Assembly (NCBI RefSeq): GCF_017814275.1
Contig: NZ_JAGIYQ010000015.1
Coordinates: forward strand, 27,265-91,264
Source: Gottfriedia endophytica
GTDB taxonomy: Bacteria > Bacillota > Bacilli > Bacillales > Bacillaceae_G
DNA: 64,000 nucleotides
Direction: 5' to 3'
Position 1 is the stretch's first letter. The number at the start of each line of letters is the position of its first letter. The translations under genes and the position numbers were made by a program. The notes under the pieces are model-generated. The model had not been told where the DNA came from, searched no databases, and worked only from the letters and a program-made list of their open reading frames with translations. Shown piece by piece: positions 37,534 to 45,608 of this stretch.

Positions 37534-38214
37534 ATGATAAAACTATTGTTAGTTGATGACGAACAACGCATGCTTGATCTACTATCACTCTATTTACAAC
37601 CATATGGGTATCACTGCGAAAAAGTACAATCTGGATTGGAAGCAATTGAAGCTCTTTCACATTCTACCTTTGATTTAGTTCTCTTAGATGTCATGATGCC
37701 AGTAATGGATGGCTGGGAAACTTGTCGACGTATAAGAGAGTTTAGTGATATACCCATTATGATGGTGACTGCAAGAGATCAAAGACACGATATGGTTAAA
37801 GGACTACATCTCGGTTCTGATGATTACATAACAAAGCCCTTCCATGAAGACTTACTCGTTGCACGAGTAAAAGCCATACTTAGAAGGGCAACAAAAAATA
37901 CAAGTAAACAGTTTAAAGACCTTGAACTAGACAGAGAAAGACACAAAGTTGTTGTTAACAAAAAAATACTCACATTAACACCAATCGAATTTAAATTACT
38001 TGAAATTTTTATTGGAAACATTGACTATGTTTTTAGCCGTGAACACTTGATTGAAAAAGTTTGGGGTTATTCTTCAGGTACCGAAGACCGTACAGTAGAC
38101 TCACATATTAGAAATCTTCGAGATAAATTAAGAAAAAGTGACTTTCCAGTAGATGACTATTTAAAAACTGTTTATGGGGTTGGATATAAATGGCAAACAA
38201 ACGACAATGGTTAA
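37534..38214 (+). CDS. OmpR-family response regulator (probably copper-responsive)
   Basis: A 226-residue regulator: DDE acidic pocket (8-10), phospho-Asp in LVLLDVMMPVMDGWE (~52), ITKPF Lys (~101), C-terminal winged helix ending TVYGVGYKWQ. GAGGAGG precedes the ATG. It is divergent from the multicopper oxidase and overlaps the kinase gene by eight bases. Control of the oxidase is inferred from arrangement and the tandem half-sites between them. Confidence 0.92.
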   Translation: MIKLLLVDDEQRMLDLLSLYLQPYGYHCEKVQSGLEAIEALSHSTFDLVLLDVMMPVMDGWETCRRIREFSDIPIMMVTARDQRHDMVKGLHLGSDDYITKPFHEDLLVARVKAILRRATKNTSKQFKDLELDRERHKVVVNKKILTLTPIEFKLLEIFIGNIDYVFSREHLIEKVWGYSSGTEDRTVDSHIRNLRDKLRKSDFPVDDYLKTVYGVGYKWQTNDNG

Positions 38215-39598
38215 ATTATTTATGCTAAAAACGAAGCCTATTTCACTTAAACTAGGTATTTCATTCTTATTTTTAACACTTGTTATCGAAACATTATTAT
38301 TCTTTATTTTATATGTCTCGCTAGTTAATTCACGTGTGAATGAGGAAATTGAATCTTTACTAGCCCGTGGAAATAGTCATAGAGATGTTTTAGAAAAGCA
38401 CTTTAATGAAGAAGTTATTCATCACGTAGCATTAATGGAATCGGAAAGTAATACGAAGGTTGTTATCCAATCAATAAATGGAAATATATTAGGAAAATCT
38501 CACCAATTAGACCCTTTAATGAAAAAGCATCTTAAAATAAATAAGTCAAAGATAAAAGAGTCTGGTTCTGTTATTCACTCGGATTGGAAAGATGCAAACT
38601 ATATTTCAACTGTCAGCCCGATTATCATTAACAATAAAGTTGAAGGCTATGTCTACATGTTTTTGCAAACTAGTAATATCCAGGATCTAGTCTCCAGATT
38701 AAAAATTATCTTTATCGTTACTGGACTATTAACCTTTATTACTACTATTATCACAATTATAATTCTCTCTAAAATACTTACTAGACCTCTTTTACGGATG
38801 AAAGAGGAAACTGAAAAAATGGCACAAGGGAATTTATCAGTTGAATTAGATCTTCATACAAATGATGAAATAAATGAATTAGCCACATCAATTCAACGAC
38901 TTGCAAACGAACTAAATTTTATGAAAAAAGAACGCAATGAGTTCTTAGCCTCTGTAGCACATGAGCTTCGCACACCTTTAACATTTATTAGAGGATATGC
39001 TGATATAGCAACTCGAGCATCGATTAGTGAAGAAGAACGAACGAAGTATCTTCATATTATCACCGAAGAAGCTGACCATATAACAAAACTAGTAGAGGAA
39101 CTAATGCTTCTTGCTCAGATGGAACAGCATAACTTCCATATCCAAAAACAAATAACTAGTATTGAGTCTCTATTATCAAATGTGTACGAAAAGACACTAC
39201 CTACTTTACTGGAAAAAAATATTAAGTTAACAATAAACTGTGAAGAAGACCTTACTGCAAATATTGATAAGATTCGTATTGAGCAGGTACTATTCAATTT
39301 AATTATGAATTCATTCAAATATTCATCTTCGAATTCATTCATTCAGATTACCGTATCAAGCTCAGATCAGAATTTACAGTTAGTCATAAAGGATTATGGT
39401 GACGGTATACCACAAGAAGACTTACCTCATATTTTCAAAAGATTTTATCGCGTCGATAAATCTAGAACCAGATCAAAAGGTGGTACAGGATTAGGATTAG
39501 CAATCGCTTATGATATTATAAACCTTCATAACGGTACAATTAGCGTGGGGAGTGAAGTTGGGCAGGGAGCAATCTTTACTATAATTATTCCATTATAA
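38207..39598 (+). CDS. Membrane sensor histidine kinase (probably copper-responsive)
   Basis: A 463-residue kinase: membrane helix 1 (~12-35), extracellular sensor (~36-155), membrane helix 2 (~160-182), HAMP, HisKA with phospho-His in SVAHELRTPLTFI, and HATPase with GGTGLGLAIAYDI. The ectodomain has few Met or Cys but several His (HRDVLEKHFNEEVIHHVA). I choose ATG 38207, overlapping the regulator stop; starts at 38174 and 38222 are possible. Partner of the preceding regulator. Confidence 0.88.
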   Translation: MVKLFMLKTKPISLKLGISFLFLTLVIETLLFFILYVSLVNSRVNEEIESLLARGNSHRDVLEKHFNEEVIHHVALMESESNTKVVIQSINGNILGKSHQLDPLMKKHLKINKSKIKESGSVIHSDWKDANYISTVSPIIINNKVEGYVYMFLQTSNIQDLVSRLKIIFIVTGLLTFITTIITIIILSKILTRPLLRMKEETEKMAQGNLSVELDLHTNDEINELATSIQRLANELNFMKKERNEFLASVAHELRTPLTFIRGYADIATRASISEEERTKYLHIITEEADHITKLVEELMLLAQMEQHNFHIQKQITSIESLLSNVYEKTLPTLLEKNIKLTINCEEDLTANIDKIRIEQVLFNLIMNSFKYSSSNSFIQITVSSSDQNLQLVIKDYGDGIPQEDLPHIFKRFYRVDKSRTRSKGGTGLGLAIAYDIINLHNGTISVGSEVGQGAIFTIIIPL

Positions 39599-39603
39599 CA
39601 AGT

Positions 39604-39640
39604 TAAAAGGGAGCAATAATATTCTTTGCTCCCCTTTTTT
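39604..39640. terminator. Bidirectional terminator between kinase and MBL-fold genes
   Basis: AAAAGGGAGCAA pairs with TTGCTCCCCTTTT, with T runs on both strands. Confidence 0.88.
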
Positions 39641-39643
39641 ACT

Positions 39644-40459
39644 TTAAGTATGAAAAAGTGTTCCCTCTAATGCTTTTATATAACGTTCAGCCGATTTTTG
39701 AACAGCCTGATTTGCATCTTCAACTACTACTCTATGAAATGCATTATATAAACGATTAAACTTTAACTCTTTAACCTTTTCTGCCATTTCTTTTACTTTA
39801 TTAGCAGGTAATGGAATCAAATTTGGATAACTATACATAAAACTTACCCATTTTCGATCGGAAACAACTTGAATAATATCACCAGATAGAAGAATTCCTT
39901 TTCCATCATTACAATGTAATACTGCCCCACCTTTGAAATGGCCACCTAAACGATAAATTGTGATTTCATCAGTTAATTCCAAGGATTCTCCCGACCAGAA
40001 AATAATTTGTTTACTTGGGCGATTTACCCACTCTTTATCATCTTCGTGAATATAAATTGGAACATTAAATGCTTCTGCCCATTCCACTTGTGTTGAATAA
40101 TAATGTGGATGCGAAAGCGCAATTGCGTGAATACCACCAAGTTTATGTATTTCTTCTTTCGTACTTTCATCTAAATAAGTGATGCAATCCCACAACATAT
40201 TAAAATTTTTACTTTGTACTAAATAAGCTGTCTGACCGATTGCAAATTCAGGTTTTGTAGTAATACTGTATAATCCAGTCTCTTCCATTAAAATTTCATT
40301 TTTATATAGTCTACTTTTCTGCATTTCTTCAAGAGTTGTCCATGATTGTCCAGATGGATTAATATATTGTCTTTCCTCATTACAAATGACACATTCAGAT
40401 GGAGCATCTTGAGTTTTTGAATATTGAACCCCACATGTAGTACAAATATGATTTAACAT
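39644..40459 (-). CDS. MBL-fold metallo-hydrolase-like protein with N-terminal zinc ribbon
   Basis: A 271-residue protein. A CTTCG...CVICN rubredoxin-like zinc ribbon fills residues 5-30, then a metallo-beta-lactamase fold. The metal motif is HPHYYS instead of HxHxDH: the Asp and third His are missing, while GGHFKGG, LLSGDI and NAFHR supply the later ligands. This HPHYYST form recurs in a known subfamily, so it is not a simple loss; catalysis may use one metal or be altered. AGGGGG serves ATG 40459; the upstream nine codons are not used. Substrate unknown. Confidence 0.82.
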   Translation of the reverse strand: MLNHICTTCGVQYSKTQDAPSECVICNEERQYINPSGQSWTTLEEMQKSRLYKNEILMEETGLYSITTKPEFAIGQTAYLVQSKNFNMLWDCITYLDESTKEEIHKLGGIHAIALSHPHYYSTQVEWAEAFNVPIYIHEDDKEWVNRPSKQIIFWSGESLELTDEITIYRLGGHFKGGAVLHCNDGKGILLSGDIIQVVSDRKWVSFMYSYPNLIPLPANKVKEMAEKVKELKFNRLYNAFHRVVVEDANQAVQKSAERYIKALEGTLFHT

Positions 40460-40502
40460 ACGTATCCCCCTCATTATAATTTTCACATTACAAAATATTT
40501 AA

Positions 40503-40853
40503 TTATTGAAAACGAGAAAATAGACCTGAAAGTAAAAATTTCTGTAAGAATAACAATAGTCCCCATCCACCAACTCCCATGATGATTGATAAAAAGAATG
40601 GAGTAGAATGCTTAAGAGCAACAGCTACAATTAAAATTAAAATGATTGTACCTGGTAAACCATATAAAACCCCAAATAAAAACTTACTTAAATTACCTGT
40701 TTGCTCCCCTTGTACCTTTAGCCAAAAAAGGCTTAATAGACTAACTAGAGGAAGAGCAGCCACAATTCCTCCGTATTTAGGAGAATGTTTCGCAAGAATA
40801 GTAACTAGACCAATAACTAGTGCTGAAACGGTCGTTTTAATTAGAAAAGACAT
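40503..40853 (-). CDS. DUF3147-type small membrane protein
   Basis: A 116-residue protein with four hydrophobic helices and the motif KHSPKYGGIVAALPLVSLLSL, as in DUF3147 membrane proteins. Its start lies inside the end of the marR-like gene (17-base overlap), so both are one operon. It may be an exporter-like protein under MarR control; function not established. Confidence 0.82.
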   Translation of the reverse strand: MSFLIKTTVSALVIGLVTILAKHSPKYGGIVAALPLVSLLSLFWLKVQGEQTGNLSKFLFGVLYGLPGTIILILIVAVALKHSTPFFLSIIMGVGGWGLLLFLQKFLLSGLFSRFQ

Positions 40854-41253
40854 GTTTAGCCTCCTTACTTAATAAAGCAAATGTATCAATAATCCTTTTT
40901 TGTTCTTCGGCACTAAAGCGCTCTAAAAGTTTTTGTAACTTCTCCTCATCTAGCTCTGTGTTTCGCTTAAGAACTTCTTCTCCAGGTTTCGTAAGCGTCA
41001 CATAGACTACCCTTTTGTCTTGAAGCGACCGTTCTTTCTGTACGTAGCCTTTTTGAATCAGCCTCTTAATATGTTCGGATGCTGTATGATGCGTAACATC
41101 TAATACTTCAGAAAGGTGTTGTATCGTTACATCATTATTCTTTTTAATAGCTTGCATACATCTAACATTTTGATGGGTTAAAGATTCCTCATGCTTATAA
41201 TGTAAAAGGTAATACAGATCCGTCCATGCTTCATTAATAAAATTAACGCTCAT
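40837..41253 (-). CDS. MarR-family transcriptional regulator
   Basis: A 138-residue winged-helix regulator: recognition region VTIQHLSEVLDVTHHTASEHIKR (~41-64) and beta-wing KERSLQDKRVVYVTLT (~72-88), with helical ends for dimerisation. A perfect palindrome lies 14 bases before the start codon, so it probably represses its own operon with the downstream membrane protein. AGAGGTG is the ribosome site. The inducer is unknown. Confidence 0.9.
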   Translation of the reverse strand: MSVNFINEAWTDLYYLLHYKHEESLTHQNVRCMQAIKKNNDVTIQHLSEVLDVTHHTASEHIKRLIQKGYVQKERSLQDKRVVYVTLTKPGEEVLKRNTELDEEKLQKLLERFSAEEQKRIIDTFALLSKEAKHVFSN

Positions 41254-41266
41254 TTTTTACACCTCT

Positions 41267-41291
41267 AATATATCGTTCTATACGATATATT
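41267..41291 (-). promoter_or_regulatory. MarR operator palindrome
   Basis: AATATATCGT, five bases, ACGATATATT: a perfect 10-bp inverted repeat abutting the ribosome site of the marR-like gene. Binding here would block transcription start or elongation. Confidence 0.78.
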
Positions 41292-41357
41292 ATCAAGAGA
41301 AAACGAAATTTACAATAGTTCATTAATAAGTTTTCTAAATATTATTAATCCCTTAAC

Positions 41358-41398
41358 TTTTTCCACATTTTATCCACAACTTAAAAAGTGACAGGCAT
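41358..41398 (+). repeat. Short dispersed repeat with DnaA-box sequence, copy A
   Basis: TTTTTCCACATTTTATCCAC followed by AACTTAAAAAGTGACAGGCA. It contains a consensus DnaA box TTATCCACA at 41370-41378. Similar units are at 42009-42049 and 61908-61947. Confidence 0.7.
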
Positions 41399-41489
41399 AG
41401 GCACTATATTTCCACACACAACTGAATAAAAGGTTTTTTCTCACATATATAGAATAAGTATTATTATTTTTTGAAAGTGGGTGTAATTG

Positions 41490-41978
41490 ATGAATAGAAA
41501 CGAATATGATTGGGTTCGGCAGACTCGAGGAGTATTGTTAGATTTTTGTAGCGAGCTAGAACCAAATGATTTTACTCGCCAAAATGGATTTGCTTGGCAG
41601 AGTGTGCGAGACTCATTAGTACATATAGCAGATTGTTATTATGCATGGCTCGGCTCATTTGTTTTATTAAAGACGACAAAACCCATAACCCCAAAAGAAG
41701 AACTAGATCATTTCAATTTGGAAAAAATAAAAATACGATTCGAACAAGTGGATTCCTTTGTAGCTGAAGTATTTGAACGATACGGAAATCAATTAAATGA
41801 ACAGATTGAGAGAAATATCCCTTGGAGAGCAGCACCAGAAATGATGTCAATCACGCCTGGAAAATTACTAACGCATACTATTACTCATGAATTTCATCAC
41901 AAGGGGCAAATTGTAGCTATGTTACGCCAGATGGGTTATGAACCACCTAATACAGATGTATTAGGGACAGATGATTAA
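41490..41978 (+). CDS. DinB/YfiT-fold four-helix metal-binding protein
   Basis: A 162-residue DinB-superfamily protein. Metal ligands are the His in LVHIADCYYAW (~45) and the two in THEFHHKGQIVAMLRQMGYEPP (~133-137), the standard three-His site of the fold. The C-terminal HKGQI..MLR..G..P motif is typical. ATG 41490 follows GTGGGTG; a TTG one codon earlier is possible. Relatives include thiol-S-transferases such as BstA; the substrate cannot be told. Flanked on both sides by the short DnaA-box repeat. Confidence 0.88.
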   Translation: MNRNEYDWVRQTRGVLLDFCSELEPNDFTRQNGFAWQSVRDSLVHIADCYYAWLGSFVLLKTTKPITPKEELDHFNLEKIKIRFEQVDSFVAEVFERYGNQLNEQIERNIPWRAAPEMMSITPGKLLTHTITHEFHHKGQIVAMLRQMGYEPPNTDVLGTDD

Positions 41979-42008
41979 TTTCAGCAAAAGAGTCGAGTTT
42001 ATCCCCGG

Positions 42009-42049
42009 CTTTTTCAACATTTTATCCACATTTTAAAAGTGACAGGCAC
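42009..42049 (+). repeat. Short dispersed repeat with DnaA-box sequence, copy B
   Basis: CTTTTTCAACATTTTATCCA followed by CATTTTAAAAGTGACAGGCA. TTATCCACA is at 42022-42030. A second near-consensus box TTATTCACA lies at 42096-42104 outside the repeat. Confidence 0.7.
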
Positions 42050-42118
42050 ACACAATAAAAGTGACATCACTTTGTTTCACTTAATTTGTCAAAATTTATT
42101 CACAATTCCAAAGTAATA

Positions 42119-42162
42119 TGTGATTCAAATCACATTCAAACAAATACATCCAAAAGTATACT
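42119..42162 (+). promoter_or_regulatory. hcp promoter with Fnr-type box
   Basis: TGTGATTCAAATCACA (42119-42134) is a perfect TGTGA-N6-TCACA Fnr/Crp-family site. TATACT at 42157-42162 is the -10. The box centre falls about 41.5 bases before the predicted +1, the classic activator position. No good -35 is present, as expected for an activated promoter. Confidence 0.85.
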
Positions 42163-42194
42163 AAGGTTATTAAAAATAGCAAGGAGGATGTATG

Positions 42195-43484
42195 ATGTTT
42201 TGTAACCAATGTGAACAAACCCCAGAAGGTGGCTGTAAGATTGTAGGTGTATGTGGAAAAGATGAAACAATTGCAAGTTTACAAGATACGATGATTTATG
42301 GGTTAAAGGGAATTGCGGCTTATCGTACACATGCAGCTCAATTAGGCTATACAGATCCATTTATTGACCAAGTAACACATGAAGCTTTATATATGACGTT
42401 AACAAATTCTAATTTTAACGTACAAGAGCACATTGATATGGCTATGAAAGTAGGAAAAGCAGCCATTCGAGTAATGGAGCTTTTAGATGAAGCTCATACG
42501 AAACATTTTGGAATTCCCGAACCTGTACAAGTTTCTTCTAATAAAATCGAAGGAAAATGCATTGTTGTAACTGGTCATAATTTATTTGCATTAGAAGAAT
42601 TGTTAAAACAAACAGAGGGAAAAGGTATAAATATTTATACCCACTCTGAAATGCTACCAGCTCATGGTTATCCAGCATTGAAAAAATATACACATTTAAA
42701 AGGAAACATAGGGAAAGCTTGGTTTGATCAACGTCGTTTATTTGAAAAATTCCCTGGAGCTATTTTAGCAACCACAAACTGTGTGATGCCAATTAAAGGA
42801 AGTTATGCAGATCGTTTCTACTCTTATGAAGTAGCAGGATTAGAAGGAGTAACAAAAATTATTGGGGATGATTTTTCACCATTAATTCAACGAGCTTTAG
42901 AATTACCAGAAGCAAATATGGAATCAGAAGAAGTAATGACAACTGGTTTCCATCACGAAACAGTTTTGTCTATTGCACCTGAAATTGTAAATGCTGTAAA
43001 AGATGGGAAAATTCAACGCTTCTTTGTTGTAGCAGGTTGTGACGCGCCAGGAAAAGGTGGAGAATATTATCGTGAACTTGTAACTTCTTTACCTAATAAT
43101 ACAGTGGTTCTAACAACATCTTGCGGTAAATTCCGCTTTAATGATGTAGACTACGGCAATGTAAATGGAACAAATATTCCTAGATTTATTGATTTAGGGC
43201 AATGTAATAATTCTGTTTCAACAATTAAAATTGCGGCTGCATTAGCGGAAGCATTTAATTGTAGTGTCAATGAATTGCCAGTAAGTATTGTACTTTCTTG
43301 GTTTGAACAGAAAGCTGTGGCTATATTATTAGGGTTATTCAGTCTTGGAATCCAAGATATTCGTATCGGACCAAAAGCACCTGACTTTATTAATGAAGGA
43401 GTATTAAATGTATTAGTTGATACATTTGGCTTAAAATTAATCACAAATGCACAAGACGATATGAAAGCAATGCTACAAGGATAA
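42195..43484 (+). CDS. hcp: Hybrid-cluster protein (Hcp), short class
   Basis: A 429-residue hybrid-cluster protein beginning MFCNQCEQTPEGGC. The proximal cluster cysteines are at 3, 6, 14 and 20 (C-x2-C-x7-C-x5-C). Hybrid-cluster ligands follow in GHN, TNCVMP, VAGCDAPGKGGEYYRE, TTSCGKFRFN and the conserved EQKAVAILLGL. At ~430 residues it is the short class III form, not a truncation of the 550-residue form. Hcp acts under anaerobic or nitrosative stress (NO or hydroxylamine reduction). GGAGG fits the second of two consecutive ATGs. The Fnr box supports anaerobic control. Confidence 0.93.
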   Translation: MFCNQCEQTPEGGCKIVGVCGKDETIASLQDTMIYGLKGIAAYRTHAAQLGYTDPFIDQVTHEALYMTLTNSNFNVQEHIDMAMKVGKAAIRVMELLDEAHTKHFGIPEPVQVSSNKIEGKCIVVTGHNLFALEELLKQTEGKGINIYTHSEMLPAHGYPALKKYTHLKGNIGKAWFDQRRLFEKFPGAILATTNCVMPIKGSYADRFYSYEVAGLEGVTKIIGDDFSPLIQRALELPEANMESEEVMTTGFHHETVLSIAPEIVNAVKDGKIQRFFVVAGCDAPGKGGEYYRELVTSLPNNTVVLTTSCGKFRFNDVDYGNVNGTNIPRFIDLGQCNNSVSTIKIAAALAEAFNCSVNELPVSIVLSWFEQKAVAILLGLFSLGIQDIRIGPKAPDFINEGVLNVLVDTFGLKLITNAQDDMKAMLQG

Positions 43485-43506
43485 AATCTAAAATAAATAT
43501 AAAAAT

Positions 43507-43557
43507 TAGCCAGTATCTTTGATCACAGAGTAATCATAGATACTGGCTTTATATTTT
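43507..43557 (+). terminator. Terminator of hcp
   Basis: AGCCAGTATCT and AGATACTGGCT form an 11-bp stem, extended by GAT/ATC pairs, then TTTATATTTT. Confidence 0.85.
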
Positions 43558-43600
43558 GGTAACCTGTAGAATCATATATATTTAAAATGAATGGTGTTTG

Positions 43601-44164
43601 TTAATTTGTACTTTCTAATGACCATTTGCCATCCTTATATAGATAATTATAATGTATTGTTAGTTTATCTTCTTTATTTTTTGGAATAACAACGATTTGA
43701 AGTTTCCTACCTTCTACAAGACCACTAACTTCAACATCATTCCAACCTTCCATTCTACTTATCTTGTTAATTTCTTTAACTTTTCCTTTAGTATTCATTC
43801 TTTCTTCAAAAAGAGTTAGCGAACGTTTTGTTAACATCGTTTTTACATCATTTGTAAAATAAATTTTATTTTCGATTGGTTTATACATTTTAGCTGAACC
43901 TATTAAAAACATCACTAACAAAAGTATTGTTCCAAAAGAAGCTAGAAAAGAGTACCAAAATGGTTTTTTAAAGTACTTTCCGAGGTATAAAAAATAAAGC
44001 CAGTAAGGTAAACAAAAAGCTAAAATTGGTGCGCCTAACATAAAAATTGAAACAAATAACCAACCTACAACGAATGCTAGTGTTTCAGGTATTCCACAAC
44101 AGATTGTAATTAGTACACTTAAAAGAAACGGAACTGTGTAAAGTAATATTGTTTTTATTTTCAT
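43601..44164 (-). CDS. Uncharacterised membrane protein with C-terminal hydrophilic domain
   Basis: A 187-residue protein with three hydrophobic helices (about 5-25, 28-60 and 70-92), then an extracellular or cytosolic hydrophilic part ending in a beta-rich sequence (KLTIHYNYLYKDGKWSLEST). I do not recognise a family. AGGAG lies before the ATG. It stands alone at the border between core genes and the accessory region. Confidence 0.65.
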   Translation of the reverse strand: MKIKTILLYTVPFLLSVLITICCGIPETLAFVVGWLFVSIFMLGAPILAFCLPYWLYFLYLGKYFKKPFWYSFLASFGTILLLVMFLIGSAKMYKPIENKIYFTNDVKTMLTKRSLTLFEERMNTKGKVKEINKISRMEGWNDVEVSGLVEGRKLQIVVIPKNKEDKLTIHYNYLYKDGKWSLESTN

Positions 44165-44333
44165 AACTACTCCTCTTATTTATAAAATATAAACAAAAAA
44201 CTAAATCTTCAAGATTTTGTACTTTAGTTTCATCAAGGATTTTATCAAGTAATAAGTTTGTAGCATTAATTTGTTTTGATAGATTCTAACTCTTTTTATT
44301 TCACTAACCTACCCGGTAGTTTAATAAAAGAAA

Positions 44334-44365
44334 GGAACATATTCGAAAATTAACGAATATGCTCC
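44334..44365 (-). terminator. Hairpin of terminator type in a gene-poor stretch
   Basis: GGAACATATTCG and CGAATATGCTCC pair with one mismatch. On the minus strand a TTTCTTTT tail follows. No gene is seen just upstream of it, so it may be a relic of a lost gene. Confidence 0.5.
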
Positions 44366-44568
44366 TCTCTGATTTGTATGAGTTCATTCCGGATAATCAT
44401 GAAATTTCACAATCAACTGTGATTTTTCATTATTAGCCGAAATGAGTTATTAATTTATCAACACTGTTATTTAAATTTTTTTCAAAAATAAACGAAATGG
44501 GTTCAAAAAATTATCGTCTTTACCTATTTTTGTCATAATTAACCGAAAAAAATTAAAATAAGGATACC

Positions 44569-44688
44569 ATGCAAATACAAATTATGAAAGAAAAAAGAAA
44601 TGTAACTATTAAAAAAACATTAGGTACATTTCTCACTATCTTACTTTTTCCTATTATTTTTTATTTGATAAGGAAAATAATACTCTAA
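44569..44688 (+). CDS. Possible 39-residue membrane peptide
   Basis: ATG at 44569 after AAGGAT encodes a basic N-terminus followed by one hydrophobic helix (GTFLTILLFPIIFYLI) and a basic end. The composition suits a small membrane peptide, but nothing else supports expression. The surrounding 44170-45210 stretch has no other credible gene; a 61-codon minus-strand frame there has no ribosome site and looks like relic DNA. Confidence 0.3.
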   Translation: MQIQIMKEKRNVTIKKTLGTFLTILLFPIIFYLIRKIIL

Positions 44689-45021
44689 ATGTATCATCAT
44701 AGTGGCAATCTACTCGGTATTTCGAGATAGTTTTAGTAATTACTTTTCCATATTTAATTGGAATTTGAAGTTTTTGTGTGCCGGATAAATAAAATTGAAC
44801 ATTTCATTACCACTAAGACCAAACACCGCAACTAAGATTCCTTAAGTTTTTGTTTATAAAGTGCGTTAGCTACCTCTCCTTGTATGACATATTGTGAATA
44901 GTCATAAAGATAAATTTTTACTTTCTACTTTATAATCAAATCCTTTTCCTTCGTAAAATACTTTCATCTTATCTGCCTTCCACTTTAACTCATGATCATA
45001 ATGCATTCTCGTTCCTATAAA

Positions 45022-45076
45022 AAATACACCCCTTATGTAATATAGTTTAACTATACGAAATAAAAGGTGTTTTTTC
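45022..45076 (+). terminator. Hairpin with internal palindrome, possible bidirectional terminator
   Basis: ACACC..TTAT and ATAA..GGTGT enclose a perfect palindromic TATAGTTTAACTATA; TTTTTT follows on the plus strand. It could end the possible small peptide gene upstream. Confidence 0.45.
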
Positions 45077-45212
45077 CTGTTTCCCACTTTAAAGGTTCAC
45101 TCTAGTTGGCTAATCAATGTTTCTATTTATTATATTGAGAATAGTTGCAATGATTATTAATCATAATTCGAGAAATGACTGAAAATGTCCAATTATGATA
45201 GACATCTAATTC

Positions 45213-45584
45213 TTATAAATCTTTTAATTCATCTACTTCTTTTTTAATTTTTTCAATCATTTTATTCATTTTATTATTGTCAAATACACCTTCCACTTTA
45301 CCTGCTAAAAAATATAATTTTAACCAATACCCATTATCTTCTGCAAACGATTCAATTGCTTTCCAGATATTTTCTTTAGTTAATGTTCTTACTATAATGT
45401 CAGGTGGAGCTGCTGGAATATAATCTAAACCTTCCTTATCCATGTACCAATAGTAATTATTAGGTGTAGTTACTACCATTGTATATGTCATTCCATCAGT
45501 CATCTTTACAAATACATCTAGGTTACCATTATTTTTATCTAATGTCTCATAATATGCAGGAAACTCTATATCCTTAATCCTCAT
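45213..45584 (-). CDS. Probable immunity protein for the Rhs toxin
   Basis: A 123-residue acidic, soluble protein with no known motif; aromatic-rich middle (NNYYWYMDKEGLDYIPAAPP) and a helical, charged C-terminus. It starts 24 bases after the stop codon of the giant Rhs gene with a perfect AAAGGAGG site. A small single-domain gene directly after a polymorphic toxin is the usual place of the cognate immunity gene. The immunity role is therefore inference from position; I do not recognise a named Imm family. Confidence 0.7.
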   Translation of the reverse strand: MRIKDIEFPAYYETLDKNNGNLDVFVKMTDGMTYTMVVTTPNNYYWYMDKEGLDYIPAAPPDIIVRTLTKENIWKAIESFAEDNGYWLKLYFLAGKVEGVFDNNKMNKMIEKIKKEVDELKDL

Positions 45585-45608
45585 AAAGCCCTTTCCTCCT
45601 TTGTAAGA

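Noticed and set aside
41358..42104. Cluster of DnaA boxes as a replication origin
   Set aside because: No dnaA/dnaN, no AT-rich unwinding region of the right form, and two of the three boxes are part of a dispersed repeat.
42195..43484. hcp as a truncated gene
   Set aside because: About 430 residues is the normal size of the short Hcp class and all cluster ligands are present.
44902..45087. 61-codon minus-strand frame in the gene-poor stretch
   Set aside because: GTG start without ribosome site, and it lies across a hairpin; better explained as relic or chance.
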